Shown here piece after piece: positions 32,432-41,018 of a DNA stretch of 64,000 bases (positions are counted from its first letter, which is position 1; each line of letters opens with the position of its first letter). The notes below the pieces were generated by a model that ran no database searches, was not told the DNA's origin, and saw only the letters and a list, made by a program, of their open reading frames with translations. A program made the position numbers and the translations under genes. The stretch comes from Mycobacterium kansasii ATCC 12478 (GTDB lineage Bacteria > Actinomycetota > Actinomycetes > Mycobacteriales > Mycobacteriaceae): assembly GCF_000157895.3 (NCBI RefSeq), contig NC_022663.1, positions 3,658,001-3,722,000 on the forward strand, read 5' to 3'.

Positions 32432-33094
32432 CTACGCGGCCCGGAACCGCACCCACATGCCCTGCATGAGCAGCGCGGGGTTGGGTCGGGTGACGTCCCA
32501 CAAGACGACTTCGGTATGACCGATGATCTGCCATCCGCCCGGCGACTGGCGAGGATATATCGCGCTGAATTCGCCTGCGAGAGCGACCGATCCGGCCGGC
32601 ACCACGGTTCGCGGTTCGGACTTGCGAGGCACCCGCAGCCGTGGGTCGCCGCCGATGAGATAGGCGAAACCGGGCGAGAACCCGTTGAATCCAACCCGCC
32701 ACGGGGCCGCGGTGTGGGCGTTGATGATCTGTGCGGCGGTCAGGCCGGTGTGGCTGGCGACCTCGGCGAGATCCGGGCCGTCGTAGACGACGTCGATGAC
32801 GGGGTGATCATCCCGGTGATCCGGCGATGGTGCCGGAGAGCCGACCGGCAATCGGCGCAGCCGCTGGCGGGTAACCCCTTGGAAGCGGGGTGCGGCCAAT
32901 TTGACCAACACCGTCCGCAAAGCCGGAACGACGTCGACCACTCCCGGCAGGGCCGCCGCGCGCAGTGCGTCGGTCCACGCCAAAACCTCAGCGGTACTGT
33001 CACATTGCACCATCAGCGCCTGGTCACCGTAGTCCAGAACGGTGCGCGCCATCGCGTCGGCTGCCGGGTCGCTGGACACGTTCGTCACACTCAT
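32432..33094 (-). CDS. pxpB: 5-oxoprolinase subunit B / KipI-like protein (Rv0264c)
   Basis: 220 residues of the PxpB/KipI (DUF213, cyclophilin-like) family. Blocks are VLDYGDQALMVQCD at the N-terminus, IDVVYDGPDLAEVASHTGLTAAQIINAHTA in the centre and the hallmark VGFNGFSPGFAYLIGGDPRLRVPRKSEPRT. The adjoining GGWQIIGHTEVVLWDVTRPNPALL is also conserved. It forms a complex with PxpC (next gene). The ATG at 33094 is the first in frame; the M. tuberculosis protein is about ten residues shorter, so a slightly later start is possible. Confidence 0.9.
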   Translation of the reverse strand: MSVTNVSSDPAADAMARTVLDYGDQALMVQCDSTAEVLAWTDALRAAALPGVVDVVPALRTVLVKLAAPRFQGVTRQRLRRLPVGSPAPSPDHRDDHPVIDVVYDGPDLAEVASHTGLTAAQIINAHTAAPWRVGFNGFSPGFAYLIGGDPRLRVPRKSEPRTVVPAGSVALAGEFSAIYPRQSPGGWQIIGHTEVVLWDVTRPNPALLMQGMWVRFRAA

Positions 33095-33207
33095 CTTTCG
33101 ACGGTAGCCCCGTTATCGGGGCTCGGGCGAGGGATCTTCGAGCACTGCCAGAGGTGCCTTAGCAAACGCTCATGAGGACGCGGTCAGCGGCAGTGCCAAC
33201 CAGGAAT

Positions 33208-34200
33208 TCAGCCCAGGATTGCGCCGATCTGCGGGGGCAGCTGATCGGCCACCAGAGGATAACTCAGCGGCGATGCGAACGCGATCGCGCCGGCGAGGTC
33301 TTTGGTGGTGAAGATGTGGCGCTTCTGGGCGGTGGCCCCGGCGGCCGCTATCGCGGGGTCGGCCAGCAACGCCTGTTGGTCCTCCGGGCTTTCGGTGGAC
33401 CAGATCAGCACATCGGCGGAGTCGAGCACGTCCTTGATGTGCTCGGGAGGGATGACAGCGACGTGGTCGGCGGCGTAGGGCTTGATGGCGTCGGAGACGA
33501 CCAGACCCATCTGGTTGAGGAAGTCGGTGCGCCAGCCGGCCATGGTGGCGATCACGTTTCCCTGCCGCAGCCTGCCCTGCAGCAGCAGCGCCTTCTTGCC
33601 CTTCCACTGCGGATTCCTCTCGGCGACCTCGACGAACTTGCGGTCGACGTCGTCGATCAGCGCCTTCATCTGGTCGGCCTGGAAAACCGCCTGGCCGATG
33701 GTGGTCGCCTGGTCCTTCCACGGTTCGAAGAACGCGTCGCCGTCGGACTGCGGGATGGTCGGGGCGATCGCCGACAGCTTTTGATAGGTGTCGGCGTCGA
33801 CGCCGGCGTTGATGGCCACGATCAGGTCGGGCTTCAGGCCGGCAATCTGATCGACGGCAATTCCGTTGTCCAGGTTCAACACAACCGGCTGCGCCGCTCC
33901 GAGCTTGGGTTGGGCCCACGGCCATACGGCGAACGGTTGGTCGCCGAACCAGTTGGTCACCGCGATCGGCACCACACCCACGGCCAGTAAGTCGTCCTGT
34001 TCGGTGAGGCCCGCACTGACCACGCGCGTGGGCGGCTCTTTGACGACGGTCTTGCCGAATAGGTGAGTGATGGTCACCGCCCCACCGCCGGGTCTGCCCG
34101 GTTTCGGTTCGTGTGACGAACACGCCGAAATCCCAGCGGCGACGAGCCCTGTTGCTCCTGCGACCTGCAGGAATCCGCGCCGACTCCATCCCTGTTGCAC
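33208..34200 (-). CDS. fecB2: Fe(III)-siderophore-type periplasmic binding lipoprotein FecB2 (Rv0265c)
   Basis: 330 residues, the same length as Rv0265c. The N-terminus carries a twin-arginine motif (SRRGFLQ, Arg7-Arg8) and a lipobox ISAC with Cys27, indicating a Tat-exported, lipid-anchored protein. The mature part is a class III substrate-binding fold with VVSAGLTEQDDLLAVGVVPIAVTNW, KPDLIVAINAGVDADTYQKLSAIAPTIPQ and DVLIWSTESPEDQ. It binds an iron-siderophore or haem-type ligand outside the membrane. The start is GTG. No permease or ATPase is adjacent, so it must work with transport proteins encoded elsewhere. In M. tuberculosis oplA is the next gene, as recalled; here it is absent. Confidence 0.92.
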   Translation of the reverse strand: MQQGWSRRGFLQVAGATGLVAAGISACSSHEPKPGRPGGGAVTITHLFGKTVVKEPPTRVVSAGLTEQDDLLAVGVVPIAVTNWFGDQPFAVWPWAQPKLGAAQPVVLNLDNGIAVDQIAGLKPDLIVAINAGVDADTYQKLSAIAPTIPQSDGDAFFEPWKDQATTIGQAVFQADQMKALIDDVDRKFVEVAERNPQWKGKKALLLQGRLRQGNVIATMAGWRTDFLNQMGLVVSDAIKPYAADHVAVIPPEHIKDVLDSADVLIWSTESPEDQQALLADPAIAAAGATAQKRHIFTTKDLAGAIAFASPLSYPLVADQLPPQIGAILG

Positions 34201-34370
34201 CGCGTGAGACTATCGCGTGCCCGTCTCGGCTCACCGCCGCGCAATGCCGGTGCGTCCCCACCGTCGCCGCATTTTTCTGACAGGCATCGCAAGACCGTTG
34301 TGATATTTGCTTTTCGGCCACGTAACTGCGGGCGCCGGAGCCGGTAACAGCGCGCCGTTAGCGTCGAGCC

Positions 34371-35747
34371 ATGACGATTGCCCCGGTAATCCAGCAGGCG
34401 CCACCGCGCGCGCCTTATGTCGAAGGTCCCTGGATTGACGACTGGCGCCCGGAAGACCCCGAGTTCTGGGAGCGCACCGGCAGACCGATCGCCCGTCGTA
34501 ACCTCGTTTTCTCCATCTTCGCCGAGCACATCGGGTTCAGCGTGTGGATGCTGTGGAGCATCGTGGTGGTACATATGACGGCCGTCGGTGGCCACCCCGC
34601 GCCCTCTGGCTGGGCGCTGTCGCCTAGCCAGGCGCTATGTCTGGTCGCGGTGCCCAGCGGGGTTGGTGCGTTGCTGCGGTTGCCCTACACATTTGCCGTC
34701 CCGATCTTCGGTGGCCGCAACTGGACGATCATCTCGGCAACTTTGTTGGTCGTTCCCTGTCTGCTGCTGTCCTGGGCGGTAAGTCATCCAGGCATACCGT
34801 TCGTGCTGCTGATCGTGATCGCCGCGACGGCTGGGGTAGGGGGCGGCAACTTCGCCTCATCGATGGCCAACATCTCGTTCTTCTTCCCGGAGCGCGACAA
34901 GGGCTGGGCGCTGGGTCTCAACGCGGCCGGGGGCAACATCGGGGTTGCGGTGGTGCAGAAGGTCATTCCGTCGGTCGTGGTCGCCGGTGGCGGGGTGGCG
35001 CTGGCGCGTGCCGGATTGTTGTTCGTCCCGTTGGCCGTGGCCGCCGCGGTATGTGCCTACCTGTTCATGAACAACCTCACCGAGGCCAAAGCCGACGTGA
35101 AACCCGTTTGGCAGGCATTGCGGCACACCGACACCTGGGTCTTGTCGTTGTTGTACATCGGTACCTTCGGATCCTTCATCGGCTACTCGGCGGCCTTCCC
35201 GACGCTGCTGACCAGCGTCTTCGGCCGCGGCGACATCGCGTTGGGCTGGGCTTTCCTGGGCGCTGCCATCGGATCCGTCATCCGTCCGCTGGGTGGCAGG
35301 CTCGCCGACCGGATCGGCGGTGCCCGGATCACCGCGGGCAGCTTCGTCATGCTCGCGGTCGGGGCGGCGGCGGCGCTGTGGTCGGTTCAGGCGGTCGACT
35401 TGCGGCTGTTCTTCCTCAGCTTCATGTTCTTGTTCGTGGCCACCGGTATCGGCAACGGATCGACCTACCGGATGATCTCCCGGATTTTCACGGTCAAAGG
35501 TGAACTCGCGGGCGGTGACCCCGACACCATGGTCCGGATGCGCCGCCAGGCCGCCGGCGCGTTGGGCGTCATCTCCGCAGTCGGTGCCCTTGGCGGGTTT
35601 CTGGTGCCGTTGGCGTATGCGTGGTCCAAGGCGCAGTTCGGCAGCATCGAACCGGCGCTGCGGTTCTATGTGATCTTCTTCGTGGGCCTGCTGGTGGTGA
35701 CGTGGTACCGCTACCTGCGCAGGACAGCCGGGACGAGTCGGGTCTGA
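34371..35747 (+). CDS. narU: Nitrate/nitrite transporter NarU (NarK family, Rv0267-like)
   Basis: 458 residues, twelve helices, MFS NarK family. It shares with narK3 the N-terminal WRPEDPEFWERTGRPIARRNLVFSIFAEHIGFSVWMLWS region, the VGGGNFASSMANISFFFPERDKGWALGLNAAGGNIG nitrate signature (in two parts) and GIGNGSTYRMI. It probably moves nitrate in or nitrite out. It lies apart from narK3, in the opposite orientation, and diverges from fecB2. It converges on the LigD-like gene with the two stop codons directly abutting (TGA|TCA), leaving no space for an intergenic terminator. Confidence 0.92.
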   Translation: MTIAPVIQQAPPRAPYVEGPWIDDWRPEDPEFWERTGRPIARRNLVFSIFAEHIGFSVWMLWSIVVVHMTAVGGHPAPSGWALSPSQALCLVAVPSGVGALLRLPYTFAVPIFGGRNWTIISATLLVVPCLLLSWAVSHPGIPFVLLIVIAATAGVGGGNFASSMANISFFFPERDKGWALGLNAAGGNIGVAVVQKVIPSVVVAGGGVALARAGLLFVPLAVAAAVCAYLFMNNLTEAKADVKPVWQALRHTDTWVLSLLYIGTFGSFIGYSAAFPTLLTSVFGRGDIALGWAFLGAAIGSVIRPLGGRLADRIGGARITAGSFVMLAVGAAAALWSVQAVDLRLFFLSFMFLFVATGIGNGSTYRMISRIFTVKGELAGGDPDTMVRMRRQAAGALGVISAVGALGGFLVPLAYAWSKAQFGSIEPALRFYVIFFVGLLVVTWYRYLRRTAGTSRV

Positions 35748-36998
35748 TCACGTGTCTGTGGGTTTCGGCTTGGGCGGATAGTCCGGCCAGGGGCTGTAGT
35801 CGGCGATCAGCTCTTCCTGCGCGGGACGTTGGTCGGGCGGCACGTGCTGCAGGTTGATCCGGATCCGGTACCAGATGGAACTGGGCCCGCGCATCCCGTC
35901 GACCAGCACGTCGGCGGGCTGCAGCAGGTCGGCTGTGGCGGGATGGCGGTGGCGCCAGGTGTCCAGCGCGGCCATCGCCTCGTCCCGGGTCTTGGTGCGC
36001 GCGACCTCGATGAGCGGCTTGGAGGATCGGCGCCGGCCGCCGGCCCGTGGGCCGGCGCCTTTGGGCGCCTTTTCCGGGGGCCCCAATTCCTCGGCCAGCA
36101 TGAGCAGCCGGTCCAGGTGGCCCACGGCGTCGTCGATCCCCGCCCACGGGTCACCCATCTCGGCGAACCGGTCCGGAACGGTGCCCAGGGTGAAGACGTC
36201 CGGATGGCAGTCGGGTACCTCGTCCCAGTGCAGCGGCGTGGACACCCGGGCGTCGGGGGTGGCCCGCACCGAATAGGCCGACGCGACGGTGCGGTCCTTG
36301 GCGTTCTGGTTGAAGTCGACGAACACGCCCTCGCGTTCCTCCTTCCACCAGCGGCTGGTTGCGGCGTCGGGCACCCGCCGTTCGACTTCGCGCGCAACGG
36401 TCTGGGCAGCCAGCCGGACCTTCGAGAACGGCCAGCGCGGCGCGATCCGGGCATACACATGGAAGCCGCGCGCCCCGGACGTTTTGGGCCAGCCGGTCAG
36501 GCCGTAGTCCTCGAGCACCTCACGCACCACCAGGGCGACGTCGATGATGTGCCGCCACTCGACGCCCGGCATCGGGTCCAGGTCGATCCGCAGCTCGTCG
36601 GGATGGTCGAGGTCACCGGCCAGCACCGGATGCGGATTGAGGTCGACGCAGCCCAGATTGACCACCCAGGCCAGTCCCGCCGCGTCGTGGATGACGGCTT
36701 CCTTGGCGGACGTGCCCGACGCGTAACGCAGTTCGGCGACGTCGACCCAGTCCGGGCGGTTGGCGGGTGCGCGCTTCTGGAACACCGCTTCTTCGGAGAT
36801 GCCTTTGACGAAGCGCTTCAAAATCATCGGCCGGCCGGAAACCCCGCGCAGCGCGCCATCGGCAACGGAGAGGTAGTAACGCACCAGGTCGAGCTTGGTG
36901 TGTCCGGATCGGCCGTCCGGGCCGGGAAACACCACCCGGTCGGGATGGGTGATGGTGACGCGGTGTCCGGCGACGTCCAGTGATGCCGGACCGGTCAT
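35748..36998 (-). CDS. LigD-type polymerase/primase domain protein (PolDom, Rv0269c-like)
   Basis: 416 residues, an archaeo-eukaryotic primase-like domain related to the polymerase part of LigD in non-homologous end joining. Landmarks are ILKRFVKGI, NLGCVDLNPHP, the metal-binding RIDLDPMPGVEWRHI, the KTSGARGFHVYARI block, and VFVDFNQNAKDRTVASAYSVR. It can add nucleotides at DNA ends with a bias for ribonucleotides. No ligase or nuclease domain is attached. The ATG at 36998 matches the M. tuberculosis start; an earlier one 18 codons upstream is possible. It diverges from fadD2 by 67 bp. Confidence 0.92.
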   Translation of the reverse strand: MTGPASLDVAGHRVTITHPDRVVFPGPDGRSGHTKLDLVRYYLSVADGALRGVSGRPMILKRFVKGISEEAVFQKRAPANRPDWVDVAELRYASGTSAKEAVIHDAAGLAWVVNLGCVDLNPHPVLAGDLDHPDELRIDLDPMPGVEWRHIIDVALVVREVLEDYGLTGWPKTSGARGFHVYARIAPRWPFSKVRLAAQTVAREVERRVPDAATSRWWKEEREGVFVDFNQNAKDRTVASAYSVRATPDARVSTPLHWDEVPDCHPDVFTLGTVPDRFAEMGDPWAGIDDAVGHLDRLLMLAEELGPPEKAPKGAGPRAGGRRRSSKPLIEVARTKTRDEAMAALDTWRHRHPATADLLQPADVLVDGMRGPSSIWYRIRINLQHVPPDQRPAQEELIADYSPWPDYPPKPKPTDT

Positions 36999-37065
36999 GG
37001 GAGTCCATGCTAATTCCGGAATACCTTCTGGTCGCTTTGCGACCCCCGTCACATATTGTGAGGTT

Positions 37066-38736
37066 ATGCCTAACCTCAGTGACTTGCCCGGGCTCGGAAA
37101 GATCCAGCAATACGTCGACCGCGGTACCTCCGAACTGCACTACGTGCGCAAGATCGTCGAATCGGGCGCGTTCCGGCTGGAGTCGCCGCTGAACTATGCC
37201 GCGATGGCAAACGAAATCGTGAAGTGGGGCGAGTTCGGCATGCTGCCGTCGTTGAATGCCCGACGCCATCCGGACCGGGCGGCCTGTATCGACGAAGACG
37301 GCGAGTTCACCTACAAGGAGCTCGACGACGCCGCCCACGCTCTGGCCAACGCCCTGCTCGCCAAGGGGGTTCGGGCCGGCGACGGGGTGGCTCTTTTGGC
37401 GCGCAACCACCGCTGGTTCCTCATCGCCAACTACGGCGCCGCCCGGGTGGGCGCCCGCATCATCCTGCTGAACAGCGAGTTCTCGGGCCCGCAGATCAAG
37501 GAGGTGTCGGAACGCGAAGGCGCCAAGCTGATCATCTACGACGACGAGTACACCAAGGCCGTCAGCAAGGCCGAGCCGCCGTTGGGCAAGCTCCGCGCCC
37601 TGGGCACCAACCCCGATAAAGATGAGCCGTCCGGCAGCACCGACGAGACCCTCGCCGACCTGATCGCGCGCAGCAGCACCGCGCCCGCTCCCAAGGCCGG
37701 CAAGCACGCGTCGATCATCATCCTGACCAGCGGCACCACCGGAACCCCGAAGGGTGCCAATCGCAGTACCCCGCCGACGCTGGCGCCCGTCGGCGGCATC
37801 CTGTCGCATGTTCCCTTCAAGGCCAACGAGGTGACGTCGCTGCCGGCGCCGATGTTCCACGCGCTGGGTTACCTGCACGCCACCATCGCGATGTTCCTGG
37901 GGTCGACGCTGGTGCTGCGACGGAAGTTCAAGCCGCCGCTGGTGCTGCAAGACATCGAGAAGCACAAGGTGACCGCCATGGTGGTGGTGCCGGTGATGCT
38001 GTCGCGCATTCTCGACGCGATCGAGAAGATGCACAAAAAGCCCGATCTGTCCAGCCTGAAGATCGTGTTCGTTTCCGGTTCGCAGTTGGGCGCCGAGTTG
38101 GCCTCGCGCGCGCTCAAGGACCTCGGGCCGGTCATCTACAACATGTACGGCTCGACCGAGATCGCCTTCGCCACCATCGCCGGACCCAAGGACCTGGAGC
38201 GCAACCCGGCGACGGTGGGGCCGGTCGTCAAGGGCGTGAAGGTCAAGATCCTCGACGAGAACGGCAAGGAGCTGCCACAGGGCGAGGTCGGCCGGATCTT
38301 CGTCGGCAATGCCTTCCCGTTCGAGGGCTACACCGGCGGCGGGCACAAGCAGATCATCGACGGGCTGATGTCGTCGGGTGACGTCGGTTATTTCGACGAG
38401 CACAACCTGCTCTACGTCAGCGGCCGCGACGACGAGATGATCGTCTCCGGCGGCGAGAACGTGTTCCCCGCCGAGGTGGAGGACCTGATCAGCGGACATC
38501 CCGACGTGGTGGAGGCCACCGCGATCGGTGTCGAGGACAAGGAGTGGGGCGCCCGGCTGCGCGCCTTCGTGGTGAAGAAGCCCGATGCCGAGGTCGACGA
38601 GGACACCATCAAGCACTATGTGCGCGACCACCTTGCGCGGTACAAGGTGCCGCGGGAGGTGATCTTCATCGACGAGCTGCCGCGCAATCCCACCGGCAAG
38701 ATTCTCAAGCGTGAACTGCGCGAGATGGAGATCTAG
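37066..38736 (+). CDS. fadD2: Fatty-acid-CoA ligase FadD2
   Basis: 556 residues, the size of FadD2 (Rv0270). It is an ANL-superfamily adenylating enzyme: ATP loop TSGTTGTPKGAN, the YGSTE motif, the hinge region GDVGYFDEHNLLYVSGRDDEMIVSGGEN (continuous, seen as three blocks), and the C-terminal catalytic lysine in NPTGKILKREL. It activates fatty acids to acyl-CoA via acyl-AMP. The ATG at 37066 is chosen because the conserved N-terminus MPNLSDLPGLG starts there and AGGTT precedes it. It converges with fadE6, separated by a strong hairpin; the pair probably serves the same beta-oxidation route. Confidence 0.95.
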   Translation: MPNLSDLPGLGKIQQYVDRGTSELHYVRKIVESGAFRLESPLNYAAMANEIVKWGEFGMLPSLNARRHPDRAACIDEDGEFTYKELDDAAHALANALLAKGVRAGDGVALLARNHRWFLIANYGAARVGARIILLNSEFSGPQIKEVSEREGAKLIIYDDEYTKAVSKAEPPLGKLRALGTNPDKDEPSGSTDETLADLIARSSTAPAPKAGKHASIIILTSGTTGTPKGANRSTPPTLAPVGGILSHVPFKANEVTSLPAPMFHALGYLHATIAMFLGSTLVLRRKFKPPLVLQDIEKHKVTAMVVVPVMLSRILDAIEKMHKKPDLSSLKIVFVSGSQLGAELASRALKDLGPVIYNMYGSTEIAFATIAGPKDLERNPATVGPVVKGVKVKILDENGKELPQGEVGRIFVGNAFPFEGYTGGGHKQIIDGLMSSGDVGYFDEHNLLYVSGRDDEMIVSGGENVFPAEVEDLISGHPDVVEATAIGVEDKEWGARLRAFVVKKPDAEVDEDTIKHYVRDHLARYKVPREVIFIDELPRNPTGKILKRELREMEI

Positions 38737-38746
38737 CGGCGCGACC

Positions 38747-38794
38747 AGACGCAGAATCGCATGGCGCGCCGGGCGCGCCTGCGATTCTGCGTCT
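38747..38794. terminator. Long inverted repeat between convergent fadD2 and fadE6
   Basis: Outer arms AGACGCAGAATCGCA (38747-38761) and TGCGATTCTGCGTCT (38780-38794) are perfect 15-bp complements. Inside them are two GGCGCGCC octamers (38763-38770, 38772-38779) that also pair. Without a U-tract it is best read as a bidirectional terminator, or as a copy of an interspersed palindromic repeat. Confidence 0.7.
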
Positions 38795-38810
38795 GCTCGC
38801 CGCGGGGAAC

Positions 38811-40985
38811 TTAGGGGTCGCGGGGCAGGCCGAGCAGCCGCTCGGCGATGATATTCAGCTGCACTTCCGACGTGCCGCCATAGATCGTCGTGGCCCGGCT
38901 GGCCAGCAGGTATTCGCCCCACTTGCCCGGCAATTGGTCCGGGTCGCCGATCGCGGCGTCCGTGCCGAACGTCGACACCGCGAATTCGGCGTAGCCCTGC
39001 CCGGTGCGCATCGACAACAGCTTGGAAATCGCAGCCGACGGCATGGGATCACCGCCGGCGATGGTCAACAGCGTCGACCGTAGGTTGAGCACCTTGACCG
39101 CATGACCCTCGGCGATCAGCTGGCCGGCGCGGTGGTGGGCGACCTGGTCGAAATGGCCGTCGCGGACGAACTCCACGAATTGCGGCAGAGTAGCCAGGAA
39201 GTTGGCGTCGCTGCTGCCGATCGACACGCGTTCGGCCGTCAACGTGTTGCGGCTGACCTCCCAGCCCCGGTTCACGTCACCGAGCACCAGCTCGTCGGGG
39301 ACGAACACGTCGTCGAGGTAGACGGTGTTGAACATCGCGTGGCCCGTCAGTTCACGCAGCGGCTTTACCTGCACGCCTTGGCTTTTCATGTCCAGCAGGA
39401 AATAGGTGATGCCGTTGTGCTTCGGCGCGTTCGGGTCGGTCCTGGCTAGCAGTGCGCCGTAGTGCGCGTATTGGGCGGCGGTCGTCCAGATCTTCTGGCC
39501 GGTGATGCGCCAGCCGCCGTCGACCCGGGTCGCTTTCGTGGTCAGCCCCGCCAGGTCCGAGCCGGCGCCGGGCTCGGAAAACAGCTGGCACCAGATCATG
39601 TCGCCGCGGAAGGTCGGCGGCAGGAAGCGCTGCTTCTGCTCTTCGGTGCCGAACGCGACGATCGACGGGACGACCCAGTTGGCGATGCCGAGCTGCGGCC
39701 GCTTGACCCGGCCGCTGGTGAACTCCTGGGCGATGATGATCTGCTCGACCGGGCTGGACGCTCGCCCCCACGGCTTGGGCAGATGCGGCAGCGCCCAGCC
39801 GGCCTCGGCGAGCGCGACCCTGCGTTGCTCGCGCGGCATCGCCTTCAGGGCGGCTACCTCGGCCCGAATCTCGGCCCGCAGCTTCTCGGTGTCGGGGTCC
39901 AAGTCGATGTCCACCGGCCGCATCCCCGTGGTGGTCGCGGTGTCCACCACCCGCTGTGGGTAGGTGGTGTGGCGGCCGAAGCAGGCGGCCAGCATCAGCG
40001 CGCGGCGGTAGTAAATGTTCGTGTCGTGCTCCCAGGTGTATCCGATGCCGCCGTGAACCTGGATGCAGTCCTGCGTGCAGCGCTGGGCGGCGGTCGGCGC
40101 CAGGGTTGCCGCCACCGCCGCGGCGAACTCGACGTCCGGGCTGCCCTCGTCTAGGGCGCGGGCGGCGTCCCACACTGCGGCGGTGGCGCGTTCGGTGTCG
40201 GCGATCATCTCGGCGCACTTGTGTTTGATCGCCTGGAACTGGCCGATCGGCCTGCCGAACTGTTCGCGGATCTTGGCGTAGCTTGATGCGGTGTCGGTGG
40301 CCCAGCGGGCCACACCCACGGCTTCGGCCGACAGCAGCGTGGACATCAGCGCGTGGGCGGTGGTCATGCTCAGATTGCTCAGCACGACGTCGTCTGTGAC
40401 CTCGACGGCGTTGGCCCGCACGTGTGCGATGGGCCGCAGCGGGTCCAGACTGCGGACCGGCTCGATTTCGAGCTGCTCGGCCCGCAGCACCACCCACTCC
40501 TCGCCGCTGTCGATGGCCACCGGCAGCACCAGGATGGCCGCCTGAGCCGCCGCGGGAACCGCGCGGACCTCGCCGCGGATCACCAGGATGTCACCCTGAC
40601 GGGTGGCGGTCAGCCCGGAATCCAGCGCGTACGCGGCAATGGCCGCCCCGGTGGCCAGTTCGGAAAGCACCTTGGCCTCGGGGTCGTGCACCGCAATCAG
40701 CGCGCTGGCAAGGGCCGACGGGACGAACGGTCCGGGCACCGCCCCGTAGCCGAACTCGGCCAGCACCACGGCCAGCTCGAGGATGCCGAATCCCTGTCCG
40801 CCCACGGATTCGGCCAGGTGCACCCCTTGCAATCCTTGTTCGGCGGCTGCCTGCCAGTACGGCGGCGGGTTCGCAACCGGGGTTTCTAGAGCAGCATGCA
40901 GCATCTCAGATGGCGCCACCCGCGCCACCAGGGATCGCACCGAATCGGCGAGGTCTTGATGTTCACGGGTGATTGCGATCGGCAT
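38811..40985 (-). CDS. fadE6: Acyl-CoA dehydrogenase FadE6 (double-ACAD)
   Basis: 724 residues, close to FadE6 (Rv0271c). Two acyl-CoA dehydrogenase modules are fused. The first (about 1-355) has YAKIREQFGRPIGQFQAIKHKCAEM and CIQVHGGIGYTWEHD; the second (about 370-724) has FSEPGAGSDLAG, KIWTTAAQYAHYGALLART and the C-terminal YGGTSEVQLNIIAERLLGLPRD. In such fusions usually only one half is catalytic. It oxidises acyl-CoA or a sterol side-chain type substrate; the substrate is unknown. It is the most upstream gene of its own leftward unit and faces the hydroxyacid dehydrogenase stop 33 bp away, so it may be cotranscribed with the genes at 41-43.7 kb. Confidence 0.93.
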   Translation of the reverse strand: MPIAITREHQDLADSVRSLVARVAPSEMLHAALETPVANPPPYWQAAAEQGLQGVHLAESVGGQGFGILELAVVLAEFGYGAVPGPFVPSALASALIAVHDPEAKVLSELATGAAIAAYALDSGLTATRQGDILVIRGEVRAVPAAAQAAILVLPVAIDSGEEWVVLRAEQLEIEPVRSLDPLRPIAHVRANAVEVTDDVVLSNLSMTTAHALMSTLLSAEAVGVARWATDTASSYAKIREQFGRPIGQFQAIKHKCAEMIADTERATAAVWDAARALDEGSPDVEFAAAVAATLAPTAAQRCTQDCIQVHGGIGYTWEHDTNIYYRRALMLAACFGRHTTYPQRVVDTATTTGMRPVDIDLDPDTEKLRAEIRAEVAALKAMPREQRRVALAEAGWALPHLPKPWGRASSPVEQIIIAQEFTSGRVKRPQLGIANWVVPSIVAFGTEEQKQRFLPPTFRGDMIWCQLFSEPGAGSDLAGLTTKATRVDGGWRITGQKIWTTAAQYAHYGALLARTDPNAPKHNGITYFLLDMKSQGVQVKPLRELTGHAMFNTVYLDDVFVPDELVLGDVNRGWEVSRNTLTAERVSIGSSDANFLATLPQFVEFVRDGHFDQVAHHRAGQLIAEGHAVKVLNLRSTLLTIAGGDPMPSAAISKLLSMRTGQGYAEFAVSTFGTDAAIGDPDQLPGKWGEYLLASRATTIYGGTSEVQLNIIAERLLGLPRDP

Positions 40986-41018
40986 TGTTCGCCTTCCCTT
41001 GCGTGAGTTCCTTCCAAG

